A DNA stretch of 64,000 bases from JADJNY01 sp046349615 (lineage in GTDB: Bacteria > Planctomycetota > UBA1135 > GCA-002686595). The number at the start of each line of letters is the position of its first letter. The first letter of the stretch is position 1. A model generated the notes under the pieces. The model searched no databases, was not told the DNA's origin, and worked only from the letters and a program-made list of their open reading frames with translations. This document shows, one piece after another, positions 43,885-53,267 of this stretch. Made by a program: the position numbers and the translations under genes. The DNA is taken from contig JAXMBZ010000012.1 of the NCBI GenBank assembly GCA_046349615.1, positions 62,001 to 126,000 on the forward strand, read 5' to 3'.

Positions 43885-45375
43885 TCAGGAACCCATGCGC
43901 GCGCGCAGCGCGGCTTCGGCGTGCCGTCCCACGGCGACCAGCAGCAGATCGAGAGGGAGCGTCGCGATTCCGTCCTTCGCCGTGGCGAACGGCACGCGCG
44001 CGGAGCCCGGGACGACCACGAAGCAGCGACCGCGGAAGCGCGGATGTCGCCGCTGGAGCGCGAGCAATCCTCTGTGGGTGTGTCGAGCGCTCGACGCGAC
44101 CTCGAAGGCCATCGGCGAGGTCGGATGGTCGAGGACGAGGTCGACTTCGTCGTCGTTCTCACGCCAGTGAAACAGTCGATGCCCCGCCTGTTGGGCGAGC
44201 GCGTGGAGGTGACTCGCCACGAGGTTCTCGACGAGGTGACCTGCCTCGTCCGCTTTCGTCAGCGGAGCGAGGCCTCGTAGCAGCGCCGCGCTGCGGACGG
44301 CGCCGTCGACGAAGTAGAGCTTCCGCCCGCGTTTCTGGATCGCGGCCTCGTTGCCGGAGTAGTTCTGCAGCGTGAACACGAGGTAGGAGCGTTCGAGGTA
44401 GGACAAGTACTTGTCGAACGTCGGTTGCGTGAGACCGCCCAGCTCCTGACAGATGCCGGCCGGAGAGAGGATGCCCGTCATCCGTCCCGCGAGGACGTAG
44501 AGCAGCCGTTCCAGCACGATGGGATTCTCCACGCCGAACACCTGCGGGATGTCCTTGTAGATCGCGCGCTCCACCGCATCGCTGCGCAGCATGTGCTGCG
44601 CGCGCACGAAGGCGCTCTCGAGCGATTCCGCGTTCGCGGAGTCCACCGAATGGAGGAGCTCTGGAAAGCCGCCGATCAGCATGAGCCGAGTCCGGAGCGT
44701 CTCGACGCCCGCGAGCTCGATCGGCCGTTCGAGACAAGCGAGGAGCGTGTCGAAGAGATCCGTCGTCGGCGACACCGTCGTGGGATGCGAGACGAGGTCG
44801 AGGTACTCGGAGAACAGGTACGGCGTCAGATACCGCTCGTCCCACCGCCCGACGCCGCTCTCGCGCCTCCCTTCACGCAGCGCGGCGGTCGCGCTCGAGG
44901 TCGCCCAGATGCGCACGGGCCACCGCTCGTCGTAGAAGGTCTTCAGCCAGAGGTCCCAGTCCTTCGCGTACGTCAGCTCGTCGAGGAACAGGTGCACGGG
45001 GTGCTCGACGGTGGCCGAGGCGGACGTGATCGCGCCGCGCACGAGCGACCCGAGGTCGTGCTGCAGGAGCAGCGGATGGTCGAGGCGGAACCACCAGAGG
45101 CGTTGGGTGTTCACGCCTCGGGCGAGGAGGGCGCGCACCGTCTGGTACATCGCCGTCGTCTTGCCGACACGCCGCGGTCCGAGGATCAGCTCGAAGCGCC
45201 GAGCCTCGGGGCGTTGTTGCATGTCGGGGAGGAAGCGAGCGAGCGGGCGTTCTCCGGGCGGAGCCAGGTGCTCGGGCACCCGACCCTGGGCGTGCCACGG
45301 GCTCTGCTCGGCGAGGGCCTGTTCGAGATCCTCCCGGCCGGGTTGCCAGCCGCCCTGTCGCTTCCGCGTGGCCAT
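43885..45375 (-). CDS. P-loop ATPase of the AAA/DUF4143 type
   Basis: A 496-residue protein. The N-terminal ATPase has Walker A ELILGPRRVGKTT, Walker B VHLFLDELTY and a WATSSATAAL sensor. A winged-helix-like middle follows (ICQELGGLTQPTFDKYLSYL). The DUF4143 C-terminus has YFVDGAVRSAALL, GHLVENLVASHL and the nuclease-like HWRENDDEVDLVLD. Members are widespread, patchily distributed and of unknown function. Codon use is less GC3-biased than in its neighbours, and the promoter region is AT-rich, which suggests transfer. I chose the ATG at 45375. A GTG two codons earlier (45381) abuts the putative -10. Confidence 0.85.
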   Translation of the reverse strand: MATRKRQGGWQPGREDLEQALAEQSPWHAQGRVPEHLAPPGERPLARFLPDMQQRPEARRFELILGPRRVGKTTAMYQTVRALLARGVNTQRLWWFRLDHPLLLQHDLGSLVRGAITSASATVEHPVHLFLDELTYAKDWDLWLKTFYDERWPVRIWATSSATAALREGRRESGVGRWDERYLTPYLFSEYLDLVSHPTTVSPTTDLFDTLLACLERPIELAGVETLRTRLMLIGGFPELLHSVDSANAESLESAFVRAQHMLRSDAVERAIYKDIPQVFGVENPIVLERLLYVLAGRMTGILSPAGICQELGGLTQPTFDKYLSYLERSYLVFTLQNYSGNEAAIQKRGRKLYFVDGAVRSAALLRGLAPLTKADEAGHLVENLVASHLHALAQQAGHRLFHWRENDDEVDLVLDHPTSPMAFEVASSARHTHRGLLALQRRHPRFRGRCFVVVPGSARVPFATAKDGIATLPLDLLLVAVGRHAEAALRARMGS

Positions 45376-45381
45376 GAGCAC

Positions 45382-45416
45382 AGAATAGCATTCGCGCAGA
45401 ATATGCTAATCGTCCA
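45382..45416 (-). promoter_or_regulatory. AT-rich promoter and inverted repeat of the DUF4143 ATPase gene
   Basis: Read on the minus strand, TTAGCA followed by a 16-bp spacer and TATTCT lies just before the start codon, so the transcript could be leaderless or nearly so. TAGCAT (45386-45391) and ATGCTA (45403-45408) form an inverted repeat overlapping the promoter, and CAGAATA is directly repeated at 45381 and 45397. This suggests repressor control, perhaps by the winged-helix part of the product. Confidence 0.45.
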
Positions 45417-45600
45417 ATAGCCAAACCGTCCTTGAGCGGGCTTTCCTTGTTCGCCGCCTGGGAACGAGCGCGTGTGGGGCCGTTGCCCGACCGGCGCGGC
45501 CGCGCGCCGGGTCCCGGCCTCCATCGCTCCCGGGGGGGGCCGACCGCCCGGGAACGTGGCGATCCCTCGCGCTGAGCCGCGCCCGACGCGCGGCTCGCGC

Positions 45601-46065
45601 TCAGACGCGCTCGATGCGATCGCCCGGACGCACCGTGCCGCCTCGCACGACGCGGCAGAGGAACCCGCTCCGGCCGAGCATCAGGTTCGGGAAGCGCGCG
45701 TCGAGCGGTTTCAGCGTCTTGCAGGGCTCGCGTACGTCGTGGATGTCGAGCTCGACCTCGGCGCCGACGCGCAGGCGATCGCCCGCGGAAAGCCGCGCGT
45801 AGTCGAGCCCCTCCGTCAGCAGGTTCTCGCCGTACGCGCCCGGCGGAGTCGCGCGCACGCCGTCGCGTTCGAGCGCGCGATAGTCCTCGATCGAGAAGAG
45901 ACACACCGCGCGCTTCGGTCCGCCGTGGAAGCGGAAACGATGCGCGTCGCCGACGAGACCGAGCTCGCCGACCACGGCGCTCTCGACCGCGTGCTTCGGG
46001 ATGCCGCCGGGCCCGAGGCACACGGCGAGCACGCGTCCGACGTTCGGCGTCGCGGGCGCGGTCAT
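45601..46065 (-). CDS. MOSC domain-containing protein
   Basis: A 154-residue protein consisting of one MOSC domain, the fold shared with the molybdenum-cofactor sulfurase C-terminus and YiiM. Typical segments are GRVLAVCLGPGGIPKHAVES, the DAHRFRFHGGPKRAVCLFS loop, PGAYGENLLTEGLDYARLS, GDRLRVGAEVELDIHDVREP and the Cys-containing REPCKTL, which is the conserved Cys position of MOSC proteins. It may handle sulfur or a molybdenum cofactor thiolate. The substrate is unknown. It begins 13 bp after the mltA stop on the same strand, so it is likely co-transcribed as second gene. Confidence 0.88.
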   Translation of the reverse strand: MTAPATPNVGRVLAVCLGPGGIPKHAVESAVVGELGLVGDAHRFRFHGGPKRAVCLFSIEDYRALERDGVRATPPGAYGENLLTEGLDYARLSAGDRLRVGAEVELDIHDVREPCKTLKPLDARFPNLMLGRSGFLCRVVRGGTVRPGDRIERV

Positions 46066-46078
46066 CGCGCGTGCGCGC

Positions 46079-47236
46079 TCACTCGCGCAGGAAGAAGTAG
46101 TAGAGCTGGCCTTCCGCGCGCGTCGCGCCGGCGAGCTGCTCCGCTTCCGGACCGACGCCGAGGTACACGTCCGCGCGGCCCGCGGTGCGGATCGCGCCGC
46201 CCGTGTCCTGGTCGAAGAGGAAGTCGTCGACCTGCGCGCCGTGGTTCGTGTTCGAGTGCAGCTTCGTGTCGACGTACACGATCGCACCGCGCGGGAAGAG
46301 CGTCTTGTCCGTCGCGAGCGTGCGCCACCCCGTCACGGGCACGTTGAGCGAGCCGTGCGGGTCGTGGTCGATGCGCGTGAAGAACACATAGGAGTCGTTG
46401 CGGTCGAGGTAGTCGTTCAACTGCTCCGGGTGCTCCTTCGCCCAGCGTCGGATGCCCGCGAGCGAGACCTCGTCCTTGCGCATCTGCTTGTCCTTCACGA
46501 GCTCGCCGCCGAGCGACGTGTACGGACGGCCGTTCTTGCCCGCGTAGCCGAGCTTCAAGAGCTCGCCGTTCGGGAGCTCGATGAACGCGGAGCCGTTGAC
46601 GTGCGCGATGTACGCGTCGAGCGGATCGGCGAGCCAGACGAGCTCGAGATGCCGACCTTCGAGCAGCGCGCCGGCTTCGATCGCCTTGCGCGTCGGATAG
46701 GGCTGGAGGCCGCTGTCGGTCTGCTGGCCGAGGATCTCGCCGGTGGGGCCCTTCACGAGATCGGGCGGCAGCGCGTAGAGCGGGTGCTCGTGCCGCGCGT
46801 CGCGCTCGAGCGCGCCCTTCAAGATCGGCGTGCAGTAGCCGGTGAAGAGCACGCCGCCGCCGCGTCCGTTCCAACCGGCGCTCTTGTAGATCTGGAACTC
46901 GGCCTCGACCGCGTCGTGGAACTCCTGCTCGCTCTTCGTGGTCTTCAGGAGCTCCTCGAAGCGCTGCAGGCTCTTCAGCGCGCGCTCGTGCGAGACGCCT
47001 TCGATCGGGAAGAACTGCGCGCTCGACTTCTTCTTCATGAAGGCGATCGAGTTCGCGAGCGCGGGCAGGAGGTCCGCGCGCTCCGTCCACTGCTGCGCGA
47101 ACGCGGGGTGGGGCTCGCCGATCTCGAGCGGGATCAGCGCGGGCGCGCCGGGCGGCAGCGGCTTGCCGTAGTCGGGCGTCGTCTTGCAGGCGGAGGCGGT
47201 GACGAGGAGGAGCGCGGCGAGGAGGGCGTGCTTCAT
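46079..47236 (-). CDS. mltA: Membrane-bound lytic murein transglycosylase A
   Basis: A 385-residue exported protein with an N-terminal hydrophobic segment ending ASAC (lipobox-like). The MltA domain is recognisable: VLFTGYCTPILKGAL with its G-Y-(C/Y)-x-P element, then GQQTDSGLQPYPTRKAIEAG, LVWLADPLDAYIAHVNGSAF and YAGKNGRPYTSLG. The C-terminal 3D (Asp-box) domain follows, with VDDFLFDQDTGGAIRTAGRADVY as IRTAGRADVYLGVG. The enzyme cleaves peptidoglycan with 1,6-anhydro product formation in the periplasm, the third wall-related gene of this window. The start was placed at the signal peptide ATG. Confidence 0.88.
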   Translation of the reverse strand: MKHALLAALLLVTASACKTTPDYGKPLPPGAPALIPLEIGEPHPAFAQQWTERADLLPALANSIAFMKKKSSAQFFPIEGVSHERALKSLQRFEELLKTTKSEQEFHDAVEAEFQIYKSAGWNGRGGGVLFTGYCTPILKGALERDARHEHPLYALPPDLVKGPTGEILGQQTDSGLQPYPTRKAIEAGALLEGRHLELVWLADPLDAYIAHVNGSAFIELPNGELLKLGYAGKNGRPYTSLGGELVKDKQMRKDEVSLAGIRRWAKEHPEQLNDYLDRNDSYVFFTRIDHDPHGSLNVPVTGWRTLATDKTLFPRGAIVYVDTKLHSNTNHGAQVDDFLFDQDTGGAIRTAGRADVYLGVGPEAEQLAGATRAEGQLYYFFLRE

Positions 47237-47349
47237 GGTGCGGAGCGGGAGCACGCCGATGCATCGCGCGCACATCGCGCGGCGCGTTCGGCCCGTGTCT
47301 CCCGAGGCCGAGCTTGCCATCCGCTCCGAGCGTTTCCAAACTCGAAAAC

Positions 47350-47700
47350 GTGCCCTGCTTGATCGGTTGTCTGGCGCTCTCCGCGCCGCGCGTCGTCCTC
47401 CTCCTCTTGTGGCTCTTCACCGACTACGTCGGCTGGGCCTACGAGACGAAGATCTGGCCGTTCCTCGGGTGGATCTTCCTGCCGACGACGACGCTCGCGT
47501 ATGCCTTCGCGATGCACTACGGCGACCGCGAGTGGACGCCGCTCGGCATCGCGGCGATGGTGACCGCGCTGCTCGTCGACCTCGGGCTGCTCGGCACGAG
47601 CTCGCGCTCGCGTCGCCGTCGCGACGGCGGTGGTCCGGGAGGCGGCGGCTCCGGCGGAGCGCCGCGCGAGATCGTGATCGAAGGCCGGCGCGTAGGCTGA
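47350..47700 (+). CDS. Small membrane protein of unknown function
   Basis: A 116-residue protein with three hydrophobic segments: CLIGCLALSAPRVVLLLLWLF, IWPFLGWIFLPTTTLAYAFA and PLGIAAMVTALLVDLGLLG. A basic, Gly-rich cytosolic tail follows (SRSRRRRDGG...). The APRVVLLLLWLFTDY block recurs in small actinobacterial and planctomycete membrane proteins of unknown role. I prefer the GTG at 47350 because the first membrane segment starts there; an upstream ATG at 47314 would add 12 polar residues. Divergent from mltA. Confidence 0.7.
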   Translation: MPCLIGCLALSAPRVVLLLLWLFTDYVGWAYETKIWPFLGWIFLPTTTLAYAFAMHYGDREWTPLGIAAMVTALLVDLGLLGTSSRSRRRRDGGGPGGGGSGGAPREIVIEGRRVG

Positions 47701-47918
47701 CGGCCCGCCGCCGCGCGCCGCGACGTGAGCGAGCGGACGCCGTGCGCGCGCTCCACGTCGTGAGTCGCGCTGCGAGCGAGGAAAACGGCCCGGAGCGAGC
47801 GCGGTCGACGCCGGTACCGATCCTGCGTCGCTCGGGTCCGAACACCTGCGCAGCCTGGGCTCGTTCGCGCTCCACCTAGGATCGACCTTCCCCCAGTCCT
47901 CGAGCGGAAGGGCGAGCC

Positions 47919-49238
47919 ATGAAGCGCAAGACCTCGTACAAGCAGACCACCCGCCTCGTCCACGGTCCCTCGCACTCGGCGAAGTGGGACTTCACGCACC
48001 ACGTGACGCCGCCGCTCTCGTCGTCGACGACGTACCGACTCGATTCGGCGAAGCGCGGCGCGCGCGGCTTCCAGGAGTTCGGTCACTTCGTCAGCGACAC
48101 CGGCGAGCCGCCCGTCTACATCTACGACCGCCTCGACGAGCCGACGCGTTCGATCCTCGAGGGCGAGCTCGCGGACGCCGAGGGTGGCGAGGCCTGCGTC
48201 ACGTTCGCGTCGGGCATGGCCGCGATCTCCGCGGCGATGAGCTCCGTGCTCGTCCCCGGCGACGAGGTCGTCGCGCATCCGATGGTGTATGGGTGCACGC
48301 ACTCGCTCTTCGTGAACTGGTACGCGCGGCAGGGGATCGGCGTGAAGCGCGTCGACCTGAACGACCTCGCCGCGCTGCGCCTCGCGATCACGGACCGCAC
48401 GCGGATCCTCTACTTCGAGTCGCCGGTGAACCCGACGCTCGAGCTGATCGACATCGCCGCGGTGCGCCGCGTCGCCGACGAGGTGAACGCGAAGCGTCCC
48501 GCGGAGCGCAAGGTGCTCGTCTACATCGACAACACCTTCGCGACGCCGTTCGGACAGCGGCCGCTCGAACACGGCGCGGACGTCGTGCTCCACAGCTTGA
48601 CGAAGAACCTCGGCGGCTTCGGCACGGAGCTCGGCGGCGCGGTGATCTGCCCGCGGTCGACGCTCCCGTCGCTGCTGCTCTATCGAAAGGACTTCGGCGG
48701 CATCCTGTCGTCGAAGGCGGCGTGGGCGATCCTCGTGTACGGGCTCCCGACGCTCGCGGTGCGCCTCCAGCGCCAGCAGTACACGGCGAACAAGGTCGCC
48801 GCGTGGCTCGAGAAGCATCCGGCGGTGAAGCGCGTCGCGTACCCGGGCTTGAAGAGCTTCCCGCAGCGCAAACTCGCGGAGAAACAGCTCGTCAACTTCG
48901 ACGGCGATTTCACGCCGGGCAACATGCTCTACTTCGAGCTCGACGAGTCGAAGGTGACCGCGGAGCGCTTCGTCGACCAGGTCGCGGCGCACGCGTACTC
49001 GATCACGCTCGCGGTCAGCCTCGGGCACACGAAGACGTTGATCGAGACGCCTTCGAACATGACGCACAGCTCGTACGCCGGCGGCGATGCGTGCGCGTAC
49101 AAGGGCGCCGGTCCGGGCGCGATCCGGCTCTCGATCGGGCTCGAGAGCCCCACGGACATCCTCCGCGACCTGTCCGAGGCCTTCGAGGCCCTGCTGTCGA
49201 CCTCCAGGAAGAAGGGGCGGGCGGCGGCGTCGCGCTGA
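47919..49238 (+). CDS. Cys/Met metabolism PLP-dependent enzyme (methionine gamma-lyase / cystathionine lyase class)
   Basis: A 439-residue fold-type I PLP enzyme. YIYDRLDEPTRSILEG and the PLP phosphate loop FASGMAAISAA lie in the N-terminal half, FESPVNPTLELIDI and YIDNTFATPFGQRPLEHGAD in the middle, and the Schiff-base lysine in HSLTKNLGGFG is K229. The C-terminus contains the substrate-carboxylate region (VSLGHTKTLIETPSNMTHSS). The family covers cystathionine gamma-synthase/lyase, O-acetylhomoserine sulfhydrylase and methionine gamma-lyase. Sequence alone does not decide between them. The MTHSSYAGGDA stretch recalls methionine gamma-lyases. It is monocistronic in this context. Confidence 0.9.
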   Translation: MKRKTSYKQTTRLVHGPSHSAKWDFTHHVTPPLSSSTTYRLDSAKRGARGFQEFGHFVSDTGEPPVYIYDRLDEPTRSILEGELADAEGGEACVTFASGMAAISAAMSSVLVPGDEVVAHPMVYGCTHSLFVNWYARQGIGVKRVDLNDLAALRLAITDRTRILYFESPVNPTLELIDIAAVRRVADEVNAKRPAERKVLVYIDNTFATPFGQRPLEHGADVVLHSLTKNLGGFGTELGGAVICPRSTLPSLLLYRKDFGGILSSKAAWAILVYGLPTLAVRLQRQQYTANKVAAWLEKHPAVKRVAYPGLKSFPQRKLAEKQLVNFDGDFTPGNMLYFELDESKVTAERFVDQVAAHAYSITLAVSLGHTKTLIETPSNMTHSSYAGGDACAYKGAGPGAIRLSIGLESPTDILRDLSEAFEALLSTSRKKGRAAASR

Positions 49239-49509
49239 GCGCGACCGGGACGAACGCGGCGCTCCCGATCGGCTGGGGTGCCGCGCCGGACGCCCCGGGG
49301 ACGCCGTGGAGCCGGCGGAACGGCTCCACGGGCCCTCCGAGCCCGGCAGGTGCACGAGTCGGAGTCGAACTCGAACCGCGGACCGACTTGACGGATTCAT
49401 CGAGTCGGGAGGAGACTCGTCCCCGGCGAACTCAGGGCTCGCCGATGGGACCGTTTCGACCTTCACACGACCGCCCGCATTCCTCGGGCCTCTCCTCCGA
49501 CTGAATTCC

Positions 49510-51006
49510 ATGAAGACCCGCCTGCTCTCCATCACCGCTCTCACCTGTCTCGCTGCTGCGGCGAGCGCTCAAGTCAAGCTGCAGACGCTTCCCAAGAACC
49601 CGATCGGCGGACCCGTCCCGAACCAACCGGGCATGAGCTTCCTGCTCGCCGGCGGATCCGATGATTGCGCGAACGCTTCGGCGAACGACGCGATCGTCGG
49701 TCCGGGGACCTACGCCGTGACGACGGTGGGCGCGACGGCGAGCACTCAAGCGCCCTCGTGCCACTCCACGAACCTCGACGTGTGGTTCTACTACACCGCG
49801 ACGTCGACGGGGCGCGCGACGGTCGCGCTCTGCGGCAGCACGACGGCGGACACCGTTCTCGCGGCATGGGATGCCAACAACGGCACCGCGTGCCCGACCG
49901 GCACCAACATCGCGTGCAACGACGACTCGTGCGGGCTCCAATCGTCCGTGACGTTCTGCGTGATCGCGGGTCAGAACTACTTCCTGCAGGTCGGCGCCTA
50001 CGGCGCGACGACGACGTACACGGGCTCGATCGCGGTCACGGAGACTCCGATCACGGAGGTCGGCAACGATGCCTGCAGCACGCCGCTCGCGCTCCCCGCG
50101 GGCGACACGGTCCAAGCCTTCGACAACACGGCGATGACCACGGGTTGCCAGGGCCAGTTCGAGCCGCTGTGCCTCAACATCAGCTCGACTTCGATGTACA
50201 AGGACAGCTGGTACACGTGGACGCCGACGAAGAGCGGCACGGTCACCGTGTCGACCTGCGGCCTCTTGACCGTTCCTCCGGGCACCACGACGGATTCCCG
50301 CATCGCGGTGTACGAAGGCACCGGCTGCCCGACGGCGGCCGCGCTCGCCTGCAACGACGATGCGGGCGCGACGCTGTGCAGCGCGCAGACGCTCGCGTCG
50401 ACGATCACGTTCAGCGCCGTCTGCGGACACACCTACACGATTCAGGTCGCGCAGTACTCCGGCGTCGCGACGACGAACCTCGTCGGCTCGTTCTCGGTGA
50501 CGGAAGATCCGGCGGGCACGCCCTGCACGACGCCCCCGACGGCGTTCTGCTTCGGTGACGGCACGCTCACGGACCACACGACGCCCTGCCCCTGCGGCAA
50601 CAACGGCGCCGCGGGCAACGGCTGCGCGAACTCGGCGAACGCGAACGGTGCGAACCTCGCGGTCACGGGCTCGGTCGCCCTCGACAACGTCGTGCTGAAC
50701 GGCTCGGGCATGCCGCTCACGGTCTCCTGCATCTACCTGCAGGGCACGGCCACGGACGACGTCGTGTTCGGCGACGGTGTGCGCTGCACGGGCGGGTCGC
50801 TGCTCCGTCTGCGCACGAAGTCCAACGTCGGCGGCGCGAGCTCGTTCCCCGATTCGGTGGAGACCATCACCCTCTCGCAGCGCGGCGGCGTCACGATCGG
50901 CAGCGGTGTGACCCGCTACTACCAGACGTACTACCGCAACTCGGCGGCCGCGTTCTGCCCGCCCGAGACGTTCAACGTCACGAACGGCATGGTGATCATC
51001 TGGTGA
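49510..51006 (+). CDS. Secreted Cys-rich two-repeat protein, copy A
   Basis: A 498-residue exported protein: signal peptide (LLSITALTCLAAAASAQ), then a conserved entry segment GGPVPNQPGMSFLLAGGSDD. Two PPC-like beta domains follow, each opening with a N-D-x-C/D-D-C motif and containing W(F/Y)YxxTxxxxG and C-N-D-D. A C-terminal module of about 165 residues contains FCFGDGT and CPCGNNGAAGNGCANS and ends GMVIIW. Many Cys suggest disulfides. The terminal module resembles one repeated across large planctomycete secretomes; its role (surface attachment or sorting) is only inferred. The start was set at the signal-peptide ATG. Copy B follows 493 bp downstream. Confidence 0.85.
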   Translation: MKTRLLSITALTCLAAAASAQVKLQTLPKNPIGGPVPNQPGMSFLLAGGSDDCANASANDAIVGPGTYAVTTVGATASTQAPSCHSTNLDVWFYYTATSTGRATVALCGSTTADTVLAAWDANNGTACPTGTNIACNDDSCGLQSSVTFCVIAGQNYFLQVGAYGATTTYTGSIAVTETPITEVGNDACSTPLALPAGDTVQAFDNTAMTTGCQGQFEPLCLNISSTSMYKDSWYTWTPTKSGTVTVSTCGLLTVPPGTTTDSRIAVYEGTGCPTAAALACNDDAGATLCSAQTLASTITFSAVCGHTYTIQVAQYSGVATTNLVGSFSVTEDPAGTPCTTPPTAFCFGDGTLTDHTTPCPCGNNGAAGNGCANSANANGANLAVTGSVALDNVVLNGSGMPLTVSCIYLQGTATDDVVFGDGVRCTGGSLLRLRTKSNVGGASSFPDSVETITLSQRGGVTIGSGVTRYYQTYYRNSAAAFCPPETFNVTNGMVIIW

Positions 51007-51055
51007 TCGCCTGAGCGAGCGAGTCGCGCGAGCCGCACGACTCGATTCGAACGAT

Positions 51056-51089
51056 GCGAGGCGTGCTCTCCGTGGAGAGCGCGCCTCGC
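51056..51089 (+). terminator. Terminator of copy A
   Basis: GCGAGGCGTGCTCTCC pairs with GGAGAGCGCGCCTCGC, 16 bp with one wobble. Its sequence is nearly identical to the hairpin after copy B. The remaining spacer to 51499 is GC-rich and shows no gene. Confidence 0.75.
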
Positions 51090-51499
51090 TCGCTTTCCGG
51101 GGTGGGGCTCGATGCGAGGCGGCGCGGGAGGAGTCCGGCGCGACGGAGCGCCCTCACGGGCCGGGGCGAGGTTCCCTCCGGGCCCCGGTCAAAGACCGGA
51201 CTCCGGGCGCGTCGCGAAGCGCCGAGCTCGCGCACCGGCCCAGCCTCGGCGGCGCGTCCCGAGGTGGGATGTCGAAGCCTCGCCCGCCGCCCGACCCCCG
51301 GACGTCGGAAGGTCTCGGCGGCTCGCCCGCGTGCGGCCCCGGGCGCGGCGAGGTACTCACAAGGAACTGGAAGGGCGGCTTGACGCTTTCCACATTCTTG
51401 GTGGAGACTCTCCTTGGTGGTCCCGGTCCTCCCTTCGGGCCATTTCTTCCATCCACACGACCCGCCCGACACCAGGGCTCCCATCGACTCATCCGCATC

Positions 51500-52969
51500 A
51501 TGAAGACCACACTGTTCACAGGCGCCGTTCTCGCGTGCCTCGCGGCGTCCGCGAGTGCCCAAGTCAAGGTCCAGACCCTTCTCAAGAACCCGGTCGGCGG
51601 CCCCGTCCCGAACCAGCCGGGCATGAGCTTCCTGCTCGCCGGCGGCTCCGATGACTGCGCGAACGCTCCGGCGAACGACGCGATCTCCGGCACCGGCACG
51701 TTCAACGTGACGACGGTCGGCGCGACCGCGAGCACGCAGAACCCGGGCTGCGGCGGCGGGACGCACCTCGACGTCTGGTTCTACTGGACCGCGACCTCGA
51801 GCGGCCCGCACACGATGTCGCTCTGCGGCGGCACGACGGCGGACACCGTCGCCGCGGTCTGGGCCGACAACGGCGGCGCCTGTCCGACGACCGTGATCGG
51901 CTGCAACGACGACACGTGCGGCCTCCAGTCGGCCGTGACGTTCACCGCGACGGCCGGCACGAGCTACTTCTTCCAGCTCGGCGCGTACGGCGCGACGACG
52001 ACCTACTCGGGCACGTTCACCGTGACCGTCCCGGCGCCCCCGCCCACGAACGACGACTGCAGCACCCCGATCGCGCTGAACGGCACGGTGTCGCAGCCCT
52101 TCGACAACACGTCGGCTTCGACGGGCACGCAGGGCCAGGCCGAGGCGATCTGCCTCTTCTTCGCGCAGACGACGCTCAACAAGGACGTCTGGTACACGTG
52201 GACGCCGACGAAGTCGGGCACGGTCACCCTGTCGACCTGCGGTCTGCTCACGAGCACCTACCTCGACTCGAAGATCGCCGTGTACGACGGCGTCGGCTGC
52301 CCGACGACGGCCGCGATCGCGTGCAACGACGACGCTGTCCCGGCCTGCGCGGGTCAGGGCTTCGCCTCGACGCTGACGTTCTCGGCGGTCTGCGGCCAGA
52401 CCTACACGATCCAGCTCGGTCAGTTCCTCACGACGGGCAACCTCGGCGGCACGCTGTCGATCACGGAAGACCCGCTCGGCACCCCCTGCACGACGCCCCC
52501 GACGGCGTTCTGCTTCGGTGACGGCACGCTCACCGACCACACGACGCCCTGCCCCTGCGCGAACAACGGCGCCGCGGGCAACGGCTGCGCGAACTCGGCG
52601 AACGCGAACGGTGCGAACCTCGCGGTCACGGGCTCGGTCGCCCTCGACAACGTCGTCCTCAACGGCTCGGGCATGCCGCTGACGGTCTCCTGCATCTACC
52701 TGCAGGGTGACGCGCTCAACGACGGCGTGTTCGGCGACGGCGTCCGCTGCACGGGCGGCTCGCTCCTCCGCCTCCGTACGAAGACGAACGCCGGCGGCGC
52801 TTCGAGCTTCCCGGATTCGACGGACACGATCACGCTCTCGACGCGCGGTGGTGTCACGGTCGGCAGCGGCGCGACGCGCTACTACCAGACGTACTACCGC
52901 AACTCGGCGGCCGCGTTCTGCCCGCCCGAGACGTTCAACGTCACGAACGGCATGGTCATCGTCTGGTGA
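51500..52969 (+). CDS. Secreted Cys-rich two-repeat protein, copy B
   Basis: A 489-residue paralogue of the protein at 49510-51006 with the same plan: signal peptide ending ASASAQ, the shared entry segment GGPVPNQPGMSFLLAGGSDD, two beta domains (the second opening PTNDDCSTPIAL) and the C-terminal FCFGDGT/CPCANN module ending GMVIVW. The entry and C-terminal parts are almost identical to copy A even at synonymous sites, while the two middle domains have diverged. The likely function is the same class of surface or extracellular protein. The ATG at 51500 gives the signal peptide. Confidence 0.85.
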   Translation: MKTTLFTGAVLACLAASASAQVKVQTLLKNPVGGPVPNQPGMSFLLAGGSDDCANAPANDAISGTGTFNVTTVGATASTQNPGCGGGTHLDVWFYWTATSSGPHTMSLCGGTTADTVAAVWADNGGACPTTVIGCNDDTCGLQSAVTFTATAGTSYFFQLGAYGATTTYSGTFTVTVPAPPPTNDDCSTPIALNGTVSQPFDNTSASTGTQGQAEAICLFFAQTTLNKDVWYTWTPTKSGTVTLSTCGLLTSTYLDSKIAVYDGVGCPTTAAIACNDDAVPACAGQGFASTLTFSAVCGQTYTIQLGQFLTTGNLGGTLSITEDPLGTPCTTPPTAFCFGDGTLTDHTTPCPCANNGAAGNGCANSANANGANLAVTGSVALDNVVLNGSGMPLTVSCIYLQGDALNDGVFGDGVRCTGGSLLRLRTKTNAGGASSFPDSTDTITLSTRGGVTVGSGATRYYQTYYRNSAAAFCPPETFNVTNGMVIVW

Positions 52970-53018
52970 TCGGCTGAGCGAGCGAGTTGCGCGAAAAGCG
53001 CGACTCGACGCGAACGAA

Positions 53019-53052
53019 GCGAGGCGTGCTCTCCCTGGAGAGCGCGCCTCGC
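53019..53052 (+). terminator. Terminator of copy B
   Basis: GCGAGGCGTGCTCTCC pairs with its partner ending GCGCCTCGC around CT, followed by GCGTTTTC. It shares nearly all bases with the hairpin after copy A, so the 3-prime flank belongs to the duplicated unit. Confidence 0.75.
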
Positions 53053-53267
53053 GCGTTTTCACGCTGGGGCGCCACACGTGGGTGCTGCTCGAATCCCTGC
53101 CGCGGATCGAGCGCGCGTTCCTCTCGTGAGAGTCTGGAGCTCGCGCGTCGCGTAGAGATTCCTTCCAGACTCCGCAGTCCTATCGACGGAATGACAAGCC
53201 GCGCCTTGAATCGACTCCAGTCAACCCCTGCAATCGTGCGATCCGCCTCTTCCCGAGGCCGAGCCGC

